DNA from: an uncultured Victivallales bacterium
GTDB taxonomy: Bacteria > Verrucomicrobiota > Lentisphaeria > Victivallales > UBA1829
NCBI GenBank assembly: GCA_944390795.1
Contig: CALXRI010000020.1
Span: 1-57,513 of the forward strand
Direction: 5' to 3'
DNA: 57,513 nucleotides
The position numbers were made by a program, and so were the translations under genes. The notes beneath the pieces are model-generated. The model was not told where the DNA came from and made no database searches. It saw nothing but the letters and a program-made list of their open reading frames with translations. The number at the start of each line of letters is the position of its first letter. Positions within the stretch are counted from its first letter, which is position 1. Below are positions 35,669 through 44,801 of this stretch, in pieces.

Positions 35669-36613
35669 ATGAAACGGCATTTTGATCTGGCGTATCCGCT
35701 GCAGACCGTCCGCTGGGACGGGACATGCATCACAGCAGTCTCCGATGCGGAACTGGAACATTCGCTTGACGTCTTCCAGAGCGTCTCCATCGGGAAAGTC
35801 ATGCTGGCAGGCTACCATGTGGAGGAGAAGGCCGCCTTTGACATGGATGCGGAATCGCGCAGAATCGGAGCGATTCTCCGAGCGCGCGGCGTAAAGGCGA
35901 CACAGCACCACAGCGTATGCCCCTCGTTCGCGCTGGCGGGGACTTCGCAGGCTCCCGTGCGGGAACATCTGTTCCGGGCGATCGAGTTCACGGCGAATCT
36001 GGGCGCGGAAAACATGGTGATGCATGCGGGCCGTCCGTTCGGACATCACGATTCCGTACGGACCTTCTGCGGACTCTATCTGGCGGAAGTGGAGCGGATC
36101 GGGCTGGACGCGCTGCTGGAAATCACGGCGGAAAACCTGCGGGAGGCCGGAGAATTCGCCAAAGGCTGCGGCGTCAGGATCGCGCTGGAAAACATCGACC
36201 GTTCGGAACCGCTCTGCGATCCCGTGCTCCTGCCGCGCCTCGTTGACAGGATCGGGCTGGACAACGTGGGATACTGTCTGGACGCCGGTCACGCGCACTG
36301 CGCGGGCAACAGCATTGCGGCGTGGATCGAACGGATGGGCAGACGGATCTTCACCACGCATCTGCACGACAACCGCGGTCCCGGAAAAACGGCGGAGGAC
36401 AAATCGCCTTTCATCTGGCCGCAGGGCGTCGACGAACATCTTTCCCCGGGCTTCGGCACCATCGACTGGCGCGCCGTCGTCAGCGCGCTCCGGAATGCGT
36501 CGCAGCTTGAGGAAGTGACATTTGAAACCGGCGGCTGGCCGGTTGCGGACCGTGCGGAAGGCTACCGTCTGGCAATCGCCTACTGGCGCGCCGTCGAGGA
36601 CATGGCGGACTGA
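35669..36613 (+). CDS. Xylose-isomerase-like TIM-barrel sugar isomerase/epimerase
   Basis: A 314-residue AP-endonuclease-2 / xylose isomerase-like barrel. Metal-ligand strands are visible: VRIALENIDRSE (Glu), VGYCLDAGHAHCAG (Asp, His), IFTTHLHDNRGPG (His, Asp) and LEEVTFETGGW (Glu). Such enzymes isomerise or epimerise keto sugars; the exact substrate is unknown. Start 35669 has GGAAGGA 7 bases upstream and is preferred over an ATG 23 codons earlier. First gene of an operon to 44078. Confidence 0.85.
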   Translation: MKRHFDLAYPLQTVRWDGTCITAVSDAELEHSLDVFQSVSIGKVMLAGYHVEEKAAFDMDAESRRIGAILRARGVKATQHHSVCPSFALAGTSQAPVREHLFRAIEFTANLGAENMVMHAGRPFGHHDSVRTFCGLYLAEVERIGLDALLEITAENLREAGEFAKGCGVRIALENIDRSEPLCDPVLLPRLVDRIGLDNVGYCLDAGHAHCAGNSIAAWIERMGRRIFTTHLHDNRGPGKTAEDKSPFIWPQGVDEHLSPGFGTIDWRAVVSALRNASQLEEVTFETGGWPVADRAEGYRLAIAYWRAVEDMAD

Positions 36614-36658
36614 CCGGAAGAAAAAAATGCGTTTCGCAAAACAGGAAAGGAATGGGAT

Positions 36659-37381
36659 ATGAACACCAGAAAAAAATTCTTTTCTCCGGATAGGGGATAC
36701 GGATTTTTCACATTGATCGAGCTCCTCGTCGTGATTGCGATCATCGCCATTCTGGCTGCCATGCTGCTGCCCGCCCTGAACAAGGCGCGGGAGCAGGCGA
36801 GGCGGATTTCCTGCGCGAACAACGTCAAGACAATCACTTCCGCAATCCTTCAATACGCAGTCACCTACAATGACTGTCTCCCCTGGTGGAACTACGAGGG
36901 ATGCCGCTGGATACATCAGGTGGTTTTTATTGTGTATCCCCGCTTGAACAAAGGATCTGAAATAACCAATGCCCACTTGAAATTTTTCCAGTGCCCCTCC
37001 ATGGAGACTCCGCCGGAACGATACTCCTACGGATACAACAGAAACATCGGTTATTCCTACCTCTCGAACTCCTCTCCCACTTATCCCATTGTCAAACTCA
37101 ACCGGGTCAGACGCCCTTCGCAAATTATTGCAATTGGAGACGGCGACGGCGATGCCTATGACTCAGACGATGCGAACACGAACATTTATATGAGCTGGAA
37201 TCTGATCGGCGATTTTCATTCCGGAGGCGCGCCCCTGGGATTTCTGGACGGTCATGTGCAGAACCGGAAACGCAAGGAGGTTTCCGTTCCGGGCGCCATC
37301 CCCTCCGACAACAGCTCTCTGGGAGCCTCGACTGCGGAGCTGAAGAAAATGTGGGGGGAATGGCAGGAAATGTATCAATGA
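36659..37381 (+). CDS. Type II-style pseudopilin (prepilin-like, DUF1559-type)
   Basis: A 240-residue protein. A short basic leader is followed by [21 protein letters not shown], the type IV prepilin/pseudopilin signature (Glu21 as E+5 if cut between F16 and F17; the residue before the cut is then Phe rather than Gly). The globular part has [19 protein letters not shown], and ends with a [11 protein letters not shown] motif typical of the large Lentisphaerota/Planctomycetota pseudopilin-like family. Probably surface-exposed; its presence inside a sugar operon suggests a role in glycan capture. Confidence 0.88.
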   Translation: MNTRKKFFSPDRGYGFFTLIELLVVIAIIAILAAMLLPALNKAREQARRISCANNVKTITSAILQYAVTYNDCLPWWNYEGCRWIHQVVFIVYPRLNKGSEITNAHLKFFQCPSMETPPERYSYGYNRNIGYSYLSNSSPTYPIVKLNRVRRPSQIIAIGDGDGDAYDSDDANTNIYMSWNLIGDFHSGGAPLGFLDGHVQNRKRKEVSVPGAIPSDNSSLGASTAELKKMWGEWQEMYQ

Positions 37382-37434
37382 ATCAAATGGCAAAAACAAT
37401 GTCATAAAATCAGGAAAAAGGAAAGGATTCTGTT

Positions 37435-38019
37435 ATGAAAACTGTTGTGATTTCTGCGGGAATTGCGCTTCTTGCAACGGCTCTTCTGGGAGCGGAAAAC
37501 CGGACCGTCGTGTTCAGCGACGATTTCAGGGATGCGAAAACATTTGCGCAGAACTGGGATTTCCGCGCTCCGACACAGCCGGAAAACGGCGTTCTTTTGC
37601 TTGCGAAAGACCATTTTGCACCGGTTGCCAAGACCTCGCTTGCTGGGAAAGACAAGGTGACTGTCGAAGCGGAAGTCGCAGTCATGAACGACAAGGGCTT
37701 CGGCGGAGTGAACATTGACGGCATCAGTTTCTTCATCCGGGGGGGAAACGCCGTCGCGGTTTTCAAGTCTCCGCTCAAAAATTATATGGACAGCAAGCTG
37801 AAGAAAATCCCGGACTTTGCCACGGACAAATTTTTCAAGATTGCAGTAACACGCACAAAAAGCGGAGAGGATTACGAGTATCTCTATCTGGTCGACGGCC
37901 GTGAAATCTGCACGGTGAAGGACCAGAAAATCCCGGCGACCGACAAAGTCTCACTCTCCAAAAGCCAGACGGACATCAAAGTGAAGAATTTCCGCATTTC
38001 GGAAGATGCCGCCAAGTAA
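37435..38019 (+). CDS. Secreted beta-sandwich (LamG/DUF1080-like) protein
   Basis: A 194-residue protein with a signal peptide (MKTVVISAGIALLATALLGA). The rest is a single concanavalin-like beta-sandwich: VVFSDDFRDAKTFAQNW, VTVEAEVAVMNDKGFGG, YLYLVDGREICTV, IKVKNFRIS. It is similar in order and motifs to the N-terminal domain of the next gene, so the two are paralogous. Likely a secreted carbohydrate-binding module. AGGAAAGGATTC lies before the ATG. Confidence 0.75.
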   Translation: MKTVVISAGIALLATALLGAENRTVVFSDDFRDAKTFAQNWDFRAPTQPENGVLLLAKDHFAPVAKTSLAGKDKVTVEAEVAVMNDKGFGGVNIDGISFFIRGGNAVAVFKSPLKNYMDSKLKKIPDFATDKFFKIAVTRTKSGEDYEYLYLVDGREICTVKDQKIPATDKVSLSKSQTDIKVKNFRISEDAAK

Positions 38020-38056
38020 ACACTCCATCAGAAAACCATCAAGTCAAGGATGCCGC

Positions 38057-41000
38057 ATGAAACAAGTTCTGACGCTCTTGTCCGCCCTGATCCTGTCGGG
38101 GGGAATCTGCCATGCCGCCACAGGGCCGCTGATATTTTCCGACGATTTTGAGACCGTAGGTCTCTTCGCCGAGAACTGGAACGCATCAAAGGGGCTGAAA
38201 CCGGAAAAAGGTTTCCTCTCCATCAACGGGAACGGGAACATCCAGCTCCGCAGGAAAATGACGGACACGGATTTCGCGGTCTCCGCCGACCTGACGCCCG
38301 GAAAAAACAACGGGGAATACGGACATACGGGTTTCATCATCGACGGAATCCACTTCATGCTCTATGCCAGCGGAAAAGCGGGAACCGCCTACCGTCCCCC
38401 GACTTACAAGCGCTCTCTCGGGCATGCCGCCGCGATTCCCGGCTACACCTTCGGCGACACCTGCAATGTGAAGGTGATCCGCCAGTACAACGGGAAATCG
38501 CGCAAGTATGTCTTCCAGGTCAACGGCAGGACCCTGATATCCTTTCAGGACAGCGACATGGTTCCGACCGACACCGTGAAAATCTACGCCTACCGCGCAA
38601 AACTAGCCGTAGACAACGTTGCAATTCATTCCGTGTCCAGGGGATCCGATTCTCCGAATCTGGTCGTCAACAGCTCCTTCGAGCATCTTCTGGACGGCAT
38701 GCCCACTTATGTGAATCTGGCAACCAACCGCAACATCACCTGGAAGACTCCTTACAGCGAGTATCTGAAAACCGCCGTGATCGACACGAAGGAAAAGCAT
38801 TCCGGAAACAATTCCCTCCGCCTCACGTTCAACGACTCGGTTTCCAAGGCGGGGTTCCTCATGTGGAGCGCCGGATGCTCGGTCGGGAAACCGGTGACGG
38901 GAAGCGTCTGGCTCAAGGCGGACCGCCCGCAGCTCGAAGCGACGCTGAATATCTGGGAACTGCATCATAAAACCCATTCCAAAAAAATCACCGTCACCGA
39001 CCGGTGGAAACGCTATGAGTTCACTCTGCTGAAACCGGAGCGGAACCGCGTCCAGTTCGGAGCCGCCCTCAGCGCCCCCGGCGTCATTTGGGCGGATGAC
39101 ATTCAGGTCGAACTGGGGGAGAAGGCGACTCCTTACAAAGCAAGCGCGCTTGACGCGGATAAATTCAATGTTCCGGCGGCAAAACCCGTCTCCATCATGC
39201 CGGATGTGAAAATCGCGGCCGTCAGAAAGGCGCCCGTGATCGACGGAGATCTCTCCGATTTTCCGAAGGAATGCAAAGTGACGGGTTTCCTGCACAAGGG
39301 GAGTGAAGCCCCCCGGGAAAACACTGTCGCCTACCTCGCATGCGACACCCGGAATCTCTATGTCGCATTCGAGTGCGCCGTTCCGGACGCTTCGAAAATC
39401 AATGCGCAGCCGTTTCCCCGGGACATGGGCAAGGTTTACGCTCCGGAAAGCATTGAGATGTTCTTCGATCCGGCCTTCAGCCGCAGGCAGTATTACCAGT
39501 TCGCCGTCAACGCCGCCAATTCGCAGGCGGACTGCGGCCCCGGACGCAATTCCGGCTGGAACGGCGACTGGAAAAGCGCGGTGAAAATCAATCCGGAAAC
39601 CGGCAGCATCCATTATGAAATCGCAATCCCCCTCAGCAATTTTGCGGATGCGGAAATGACGGATGCGTGGGGCTTCAACCTCGGGCGCAACTGCAGGGCG
39701 TCCCATCAGCTTCTCTCTCTGCTTCACACGCCGCAGCTGAACTATCATCTGGTTTCGATCTATCCGAAACTCGTCTTCCCGCCGGGCATGCTGAACCGGG
39801 CGCGGATCGGCTTCGTCTCGCCGGGACTCCATGAAGGGGCGGACGGCAAAGCGACTTTCAGCGCGACAGTGCGCAATCTCACGGGCAAAGCAATTCCGGA
39901 TGGGACCCTCCGTCTTCTGGATTCCAAAACAGGAGAAACGCTCGGCAGCTCCGCAATCCGCCTTCCCGCAGGGGATACGGAGGTCCGGTTCGCATCCACT
40001 CTTCCGAATTCCGAGAAAAACCGCAATATCACGCTGGTCCTCTCCGACGGAGGAGAAACACTCACCCGGAAAAATTTCATTCTGAGCGTCGCCGGACCGC
40101 TGGAGCTGTACAGCCGCTACAATTTCTTCCTGCCAGGTGAAAACGCGGAATTCCGGGGACGCTGTTCCCTTCCTCCCGGGAAGTGGACGGGAACGGCACG
40201 CATCGCCGGAAAAGAGTTTTCCTTCCCCGTGAAGCCGGAACTCGGAATTCAAATTCCCCTGAAAGACATCAAGCCGGGCAGACATCCGGTCGTCTTCACG
40301 ATTTCGGGAAAAGCCGGAAAAGCGGCCTCCGCGACTGCGGAAATCACGATTCTTCCGGAGGGGAAACAGCATTACTGCCGGATCGACAGGAAATACCGCA
40401 CCCTGGAAATCGGGGGGAAACCCGCTCTGATCGTCGCTCCGTTCCTCGGAGTGGAGCGGAAATTCACACCGGAAATGTCACGGAATCTGGTCCGGACCTT
40501 TGCGGAAGCCGGATTCAAATATCTGACCTGCGGCAGCCATGAGCCGGACAATCCTGCCACGCGCGCCTTCATGGAAGAAGCGGAAAAACACGGCATCCAG
40601 GTCGTCTACTGGAATTTCTACGCATGGCGCATGCGCGACAAATGGAATCCGGAAGAGTTCGCCGCGAAAGTGAGACGCTATCCCAACCTCATCGCAGTGC
40701 TCATCGTCGACGAACCGGAACTCTATGCGAAAAGCGATGAAGTGAGAGCGTTCATGCGGAAATATCAGGCCGTCCTTCCGGAATTCCCGGTCTTCATGAA
40801 CAACACGGTAATCGGCATTCCCGCCCGTTTCGCCGATCTTGCAACGGACATCGTCATGATCGACGACTACCTGACCAACAGCGAGACACGCACGCTCCAG
40901 GAGATGCTGAACGGTGCGGAGATGGTTGAAAAGGCCGGACGCTCCGAGCGGAAGCCGGCATGGTTTTTCCCGTCCGGCGACAACCTGCACAATCACTACC

Positions 41001-41428
41001 GCGAATGCTCCTTCGCCGAACAGCTTGCGCAGTGCTACGGCATGCTGATCCGCGGATGCACGGGACTGGTTCATTTCGCCGGTCTGCCGAAATATCCGCG
41101 CAACTGGGAGGCGCTCCAGCAGGTCAACCGGGAATTCCAGGAACTGCAGGACATCGTCTTTTCCGCGGAGAACTGTCCGGATGCGGTTTCCTCCGACAAG
41201 TCCCTCGCCGTCATGACGCGCAAGTCCGGAAACACGCTCTGCGTCATTGCGCTCAATCCGGGCACAAAACCCCTCAGCGCGACGTTCCGGCTCCCGGCGG
41301 AATACAAGTATGCGGGAAAAGCCGACGTCCGTTTTGAAAAACGCTCCATAGCCCTGGACAACGGCATGATCCATGATGTGTTCCAACCCATGGAACGCCA
41401 TGTCTACATGATCAGAACGGCGGAATAA
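38057..41428 (+). CDS. Large secreted multidomain glycosidase-like protein
   Basis: 1123 residues. Domains in order: signal peptide (1-21); LamG/DUF1080-like sandwich (about 25-190, PLIFSDDFETVG, paralogous to the preceding gene); CBM4/9-like module (about 200-355, NLVVNSSFEH, KHSGNNSLRLTF); CBM9/DOMON-like module (about 380-580, APVIDGDLSDFP, ESIEMFFDP); Ig-like strands (about 590-755); a TIM-barrel-like domain (about 760-1030) with VLIVDEPELYA, E886 being a catalytic candidate; and a C-terminal beta domain. Start 38057 has AAGGA 7 bases upstream and begins the signal peptide. Substrate unknown. Probably extracellular or surface glycan degradation. Confidence 0.8.
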   Translation: MKQVLTLLSALILSGGICHAATGPLIFSDDFETVGLFAENWNASKGLKPEKGFLSINGNGNIQLRRKMTDTDFAVSADLTPGKNNGEYGHTGFIIDGIHFMLYASGKAGTAYRPPTYKRSLGHAAAIPGYTFGDTCNVKVIRQYNGKSRKYVFQVNGRTLISFQDSDMVPTDTVKIYAYRAKLAVDNVAIHSVSRGSDSPNLVVNSSFEHLLDGMPTYVNLATNRNITWKTPYSEYLKTAVIDTKEKHSGNNSLRLTFNDSVSKAGFLMWSAGCSVGKPVTGSVWLKADRPQLEATLNIWELHHKTHSKKITVTDRWKRYEFTLLKPERNRVQFGAALSAPGVIWADDIQVELGEKATPYKASALDADKFNVPAAKPVSIMPDVKIAAVRKAPVIDGDLSDFPKECKVTGFLHKGSEAPRENTVAYLACDTRNLYVAFECAVPDASKINAQPFPRDMGKVYAPESIEMFFDPAFSRRQYYQFAVNAANSQADCGPGRNSGWNGDWKSAVKINPETGSIHYEIAIPLSNFADAEMTDAWGFNLGRNCRASHQLLSLLHTPQLNYHLVSIYPKLVFPPGMLNRARIGFVSPGLHEGADGKATFSATVRNLTGKAIPDGTLRLLDSKTGETLGSSAIRLPAGDTEVRFASTLPNSEKNRNITLVLSDGGETLTRKNFILSVAGPLELYSRYNFFLPGENAEFRGRCSLPPGKWTGTARIAGKEFSFPVKPELGIQIPLKDIKPGRHPVVFTISGKAGKAASATAEITILPEGKQHYCRIDRKYRTLEIGGKPALIVAPFLGVERKFTPEMSRNLVRTFAEAGFKYLTCGSHEPDNPATRAFMEEAEKHGIQVVYWNFYAWRMRDKWNPEEFAAKVRRYPNLIAVLIVDEPELYAKSDEVRAFMRKYQAVLPEFPVFMNNTVIGIPARFADLATDIVMIDDYLTNSETRTLQEMLNGAEMVEKAGRSERKPAWFFPSGDNLHNHYRECSFAEQLAQCYGMLIRGCTGLVHFAGLPKYPRNWEALQQVNREFQELQDIVFSAENCPDAVSSDKSLAVMTRKSGNTLCVIALNPGTKPLSATFRLPAEYKYAGKADVRFEKRSIALDNGMIHDVFQPMERHVYMIRTAE

Positions 41429-41537
41429 GGAGCACTCCTTTTCAGGACCCCGGAACAATCCGGTGCGGCGAAAACAGAAGCCGCTCCGGATTTTCCGGAT
41501 TCAATTTTTTCTGGAACAAGCCGGAGCATTGCAAAAC

Positions 41538-42218
41538 ATGAACTTGAAAGAACAGCATTTTCTGATTGACATCGACGGAACGATCACAAAATACAGGAAG
41601 ACGGCGACACAGCCGGAATTCACGCTTTTCCACAACTGTTTCCTTCCGGTGATCCGAGACCTCATGCTCCGGCACGGCTGGGAAAAGACGGCCGCGGAAA
41701 AAGCGCTCTTTGAAAGCGTGCACAATGTCCTGCGCTGGGATTACGGGGAACTGCTGAGAAAATTCCGGATTCCCCGGGGAGAGGCGGACGATGCCATGCG
41801 CCGCCGCCATGAGGAAATGCTTGACTTTCGGCCGGACACGGTTGAACTGATCCGGCGCCTGCACACCGCCGGAGCGCATCTTTACATCATCAGCAACAAC
41901 CCCTACTGGGGGTGCCGCTGGAAACTGCAGCGCGCGAACCTGGACACAGCCGCCTTCGAGCATATTTTCAGCACGGATCACACGGGAGGATGCAAATCCC
42001 TGGATTATGTCTGGGAATTTGTTCTCGCGCGGATCGGTGCGGAGCCGGACAGCATCAACACGCTTGGAGACGATCCGCGCGAAGACGGCATTCTGCCGCT
42101 GTCACTGGGCGCGGGACGGGCGTTCATCCTGGCGCGCCCGGGAACGGGGGCAAATACCGATCCGCGGATCCATCTCCTGGAAAATGCGCTGGACGTTCTG
42201 AATTTCTTTGAGAAGTAA
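41538..42218 (+). CDS. HAD-superfamily phosphatase
   Basis: A 226-residue HAD hydrolase: motif I FLIDIDGTI (D11 nucleophile, D13), motif II IISNNP, and motif IV TLGDDPREDG. A helical cap lies at about 20-100. Probably dephosphorylates a sugar phosphate made in this operon. GGAG lies 11 bases before the chosen ATG. The next gene begins 12 bases after its stop, so they are co-translated or at least co-transcribed. Confidence 0.88.
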   Translation: MNLKEQHFLIDIDGTITKYRKTATQPEFTLFHNCFLPVIRDLMLRHGWEKTAAEKALFESVHNVLRWDYGELLRKFRIPRGEADDAMRRRHEEMLDFRPDTVELIRRLHTAGAHLYIISNNPYWGCRWKLQRANLDTAAFEHIFSTDHTGGCKSLDYVWEFVLARIGAEPDSINTLGDDPREDGILPLSLGAGRAFILARPGTGANTDPRIHLLENALDVLNFFEK

Positions 42219-42230
42219 GGAGGAGGAAAC

Positions 42231-44078
42231 ATGACAGAGGGAAAGCAGACGGTCCGCGTCGGCGGAATGAGTGAATCCGGCTACGGCATCGCCACGCTGG
42301 AACATTTCAGAAATGAAAAACTCGGCAATTACACGGTGCTGTTCGTCGGGCCGTGGACGCCGGAGAAACTTCGCGAAATCGGGAGGTTCTGCCGGAAGGA
42401 GAACATGCGTTTCGTCATGGACGAAATGGTCAACCGCCTCACGGGGGAAATCACGGGGGGCTATGCGACGATTCGCGCGGAAGTGCTGAAGACGCTCTCC
42501 GAATATGCGGACGTCTGCGACGGCTCGCTTCTGATGTGCGAATACGGGGGACTGATGTTCTACTGGCCATGGAGCACCGTTGCGGAAAGCCGGACGCTTC
42601 CTCCGCCGGCGGCGGATTCCGCAGAGGCCGCGCGCAATACGGAACAGCGAATGCGGGAAGCCATCGCCTGCGCCCGCGCAAAAGGCCTGAAATCGCCGTT
42701 CATCTGCATCGAAGCCTGCGGAGTCGCGGCATCGTTCCTCTACCGCGCGGGAATCGACCGGGTCGATCTGGAAGTGATCTACACGCCGGAGCTGGAGCGC
42801 GGCTACGCCGCCGTGAAAGGGGCGTCCCTTGCCTTCGGGAAACCGTATTTCGGCGTGGACATGGCCATGGTCTGGTACGGGGGCAGCCAGCATGACGAAC
42901 TGTGGGCGAAACGCTGGCGCACCTCGCTCTTCCACGCGTTTCTGCGCGGCGCGGATCCCATCTATGCGGAACACGGCGTCATGGATTACAAGGCGCTCGG
43001 CAAGCATTACGGAACGGATCATCCGCAGGTCCGGCGCTTCCGCTCCATTCTTGCGGAAGTCGCGGACTATGCTTCGAAGCATCCCCGCCCGACAGGTTTC
43101 CCGGAAGGTGCGATCGGCGTCATTCAGGGACGGTTCGACGGCTTCACAGGCGCGGGCCAGACCCATCTCTGGGGACAGAGAAAAAACGAGGATTTCCGTC
43201 TCGGCGCGCCCGACCGTTCCTGGGAGCTTTTCGAACGGCTCTACCGCCGCCGCTCATGGGAAAACCGTGAAAAATACGGAGACGCGGACTTCTCCGGAAA
43301 CCCGCCGCTCGGCCAGGCGGACATCATTCCGTTCGACGCGCCGGATGAACTTTTCTCCCGCTACAAGGCTCTCATCTTCCTCGGCAGAAATTCCATGGAC
43401 GACACACTCTACCGGAAACTGATCCGTTTCGTTCAGAACGGCGGACAGCTCCTGATGTGCGCGGCGCATCTGAACGCATCCGTTCTCCCCTCCGGCGCAT
43501 ATGAACCGTTCCGGAACGGAGACTGGAGCGAACTCTTCGGCGTCCGCCTTGCAGGCGCGGACGGAGGAACGCTTCCCTGCGGAATCAAGTTCAAGGCGGA
43601 ACCGTCCTGCGGATGGCGCTTCCCGCTCTGGTCGCCGAACTGCGACCCGAAGTACACCGACGGAGGATTTCCGCTTGGAAAGCTGGAAAATGCGGACGCG
43701 GAAGTCCTCGCTGTCGCCTCCGACCGTTTCGTGGACGGAAAATGGTCCGACGCCATGCAGGGAGTTCTGTATGCAAAAACACTGGGGCGCGGCTGCGCGG
43801 TTCTCGTCAATTCGCTGGACTATCCGGGCGCAGACGGCCTGAGAAATCTCTACGGGTTCCTGATGGACTCCTGCTGTGAAGCCAATCAGGACTATCCGAA
43901 AGTGGAATGTTCCGACCGTGTCCGGTTCGCCACCTATGCGCATCCGGAAGGGCGTGTTCTCTATTTTCTGAACACGGAGGAACGGCTCTCCCAGGACGTC
44001 ATACTCCATGCCGCGCCGGGCCGGGAGGAGGCCTTCACGCTCGCCCCCGGCGAAATTCTGGAAAAGCGTCTGACCTGA
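42231..44078 (+). CDS. Uncharacterised glycosidase-like protein
   Basis: A 615-residue soluble protein with a strong GGAGGAGG site. The N-terminal about 330 residues look like a TIM barrel (YTVLFVGPWTPEKLREIG, RFVMDEMVNRLTG, SPFICIEACGVAASFLYRAG, GKPYFGVDMAMVWYGG, RGADPIYAEHGVMD). Residues about 360-500 resemble the trimerisation-like Rossmann domain (FSRYKALIFLGRNSMDD, VQNGGQLLMCAAHLN). A C-terminal beta domain ends at FTLAPGEILEKR. The layout echoes the protein at 32612 but sequence identity seems low. Last gene of the operon; no family assigned. Confidence 0.6.
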   Translation: MTEGKQTVRVGGMSESGYGIATLEHFRNEKLGNYTVLFVGPWTPEKLREIGRFCRKENMRFVMDEMVNRLTGEITGGYATIRAEVLKTLSEYADVCDGSLLMCEYGGLMFYWPWSTVAESRTLPPPAADSAEAARNTEQRMREAIACARAKGLKSPFICIEACGVAASFLYRAGIDRVDLEVIYTPELERGYAAVKGASLAFGKPYFGVDMAMVWYGGSQHDELWAKRWRTSLFHAFLRGADPIYAEHGVMDYKALGKHYGTDHPQVRRFRSILAEVADYASKHPRPTGFPEGAIGVIQGRFDGFTGAGQTHLWGQRKNEDFRLGAPDRSWELFERLYRRRSWENREKYGDADFSGNPPLGQADIIPFDAPDELFSRYKALIFLGRNSMDDTLYRKLIRFVQNGGQLLMCAAHLNASVLPSGAYEPFRNGDWSELFGVRLAGADGGTLPCGIKFKAEPSCGWRFPLWSPNCDPKYTDGGFPLGKLENADAEVLAVASDRFVDGKWSDAMQGVLYAKTLGRGCAVLVNSLDYPGADGLRNLYGFLMDSCCEANQDYPKVECSDRVRFATYAHPEGRVLYFLNTEERLSQDVILHAAPGREEAFTLAPGEILEKRLT

Positions 44079-44160
44079 ACGATCCTGCACGCGCCGGAAA
44101 AACTCCCGATGCAGCAGACACGCAGAGAGCGGAAGCCCGCAGTCTCAGAGCAGGGCGGAA

Positions 44161-44702
44161 TCAGCGGTAGTCCGGTTTGTCGCTCCGGAACGGAGGCGCG
44201 GCAAACCCCTCGCGGTTGCAGAACTTGACGTCGCCGCGACACTGAACCCAGGCGTAGCGGACGTTCACAGGATTCTTCACGCGCGGAGAGGAAACCACAA
44301 CCGTGTCGCCGTCGATCATGGCGTCCGCCCAGACATATTTTCCATCCTTTCCCGCGTTCATCGAGGGAAACAGCGCCCCCCGCGAAAGTTTCCACTGTCC
44401 GCTCCAGCCGCGGATCAGAAGTTTGTGAAGAGAGAACAGTCTGCGCGCGCGGCGTTCGAGCGTCCCGGATGCCAGATGACGCCGCGGATCGGGAAACGCG
44501 TCCACGCCGCAATCATCGAATTGAACAGCGTCGCAGGGAAAACGGTCTTTCCGCGGAATCTGACCGCAAGCGCTTTTCCCGGCGCGGGCATGCCGGAGAT
44601 TTTCCCCGGCGTCCGACGCTCAAGCGCCATATGGGAAGTGAACATTTCATGCATGGTGAACTGCTCCGCCATCTCCTCCGGAAGCGGAATACCGGCACAC
44701 AT
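44161..44702 (-). pseudogene. Decayed sialate O-acetylesterase
   Basis: Two frames carry pieces of one SGNH sialate-O-acetylesterase-like protein. Frame one (44415-44702) has PATLFNSMIAAWTRFPIRGV, then IWHPGRSNA where intact members read IWYQGESNA. Near 44440 homology shifts frame to RLFSLHKLLIRGWSGQW, then jumps straight to the family C-terminus DGKYVWADAMIDGDTVVVSS and RYAWVQ, skipping the central 100-odd residues. Frameshift, internal deletion, mutated GESN motif and missing start all point to a dead gene. Confidence 0.65.
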
Positions 44703-44801
44703 GACCGCTCCGGCGATCCGTAGAACGGCGCCAGAAATCCATGCCGTTTCCCCATGTCATTTTCCTTTTCCGTTGAAAAACCGCGGGCGAACATGCGGAT
44801 A

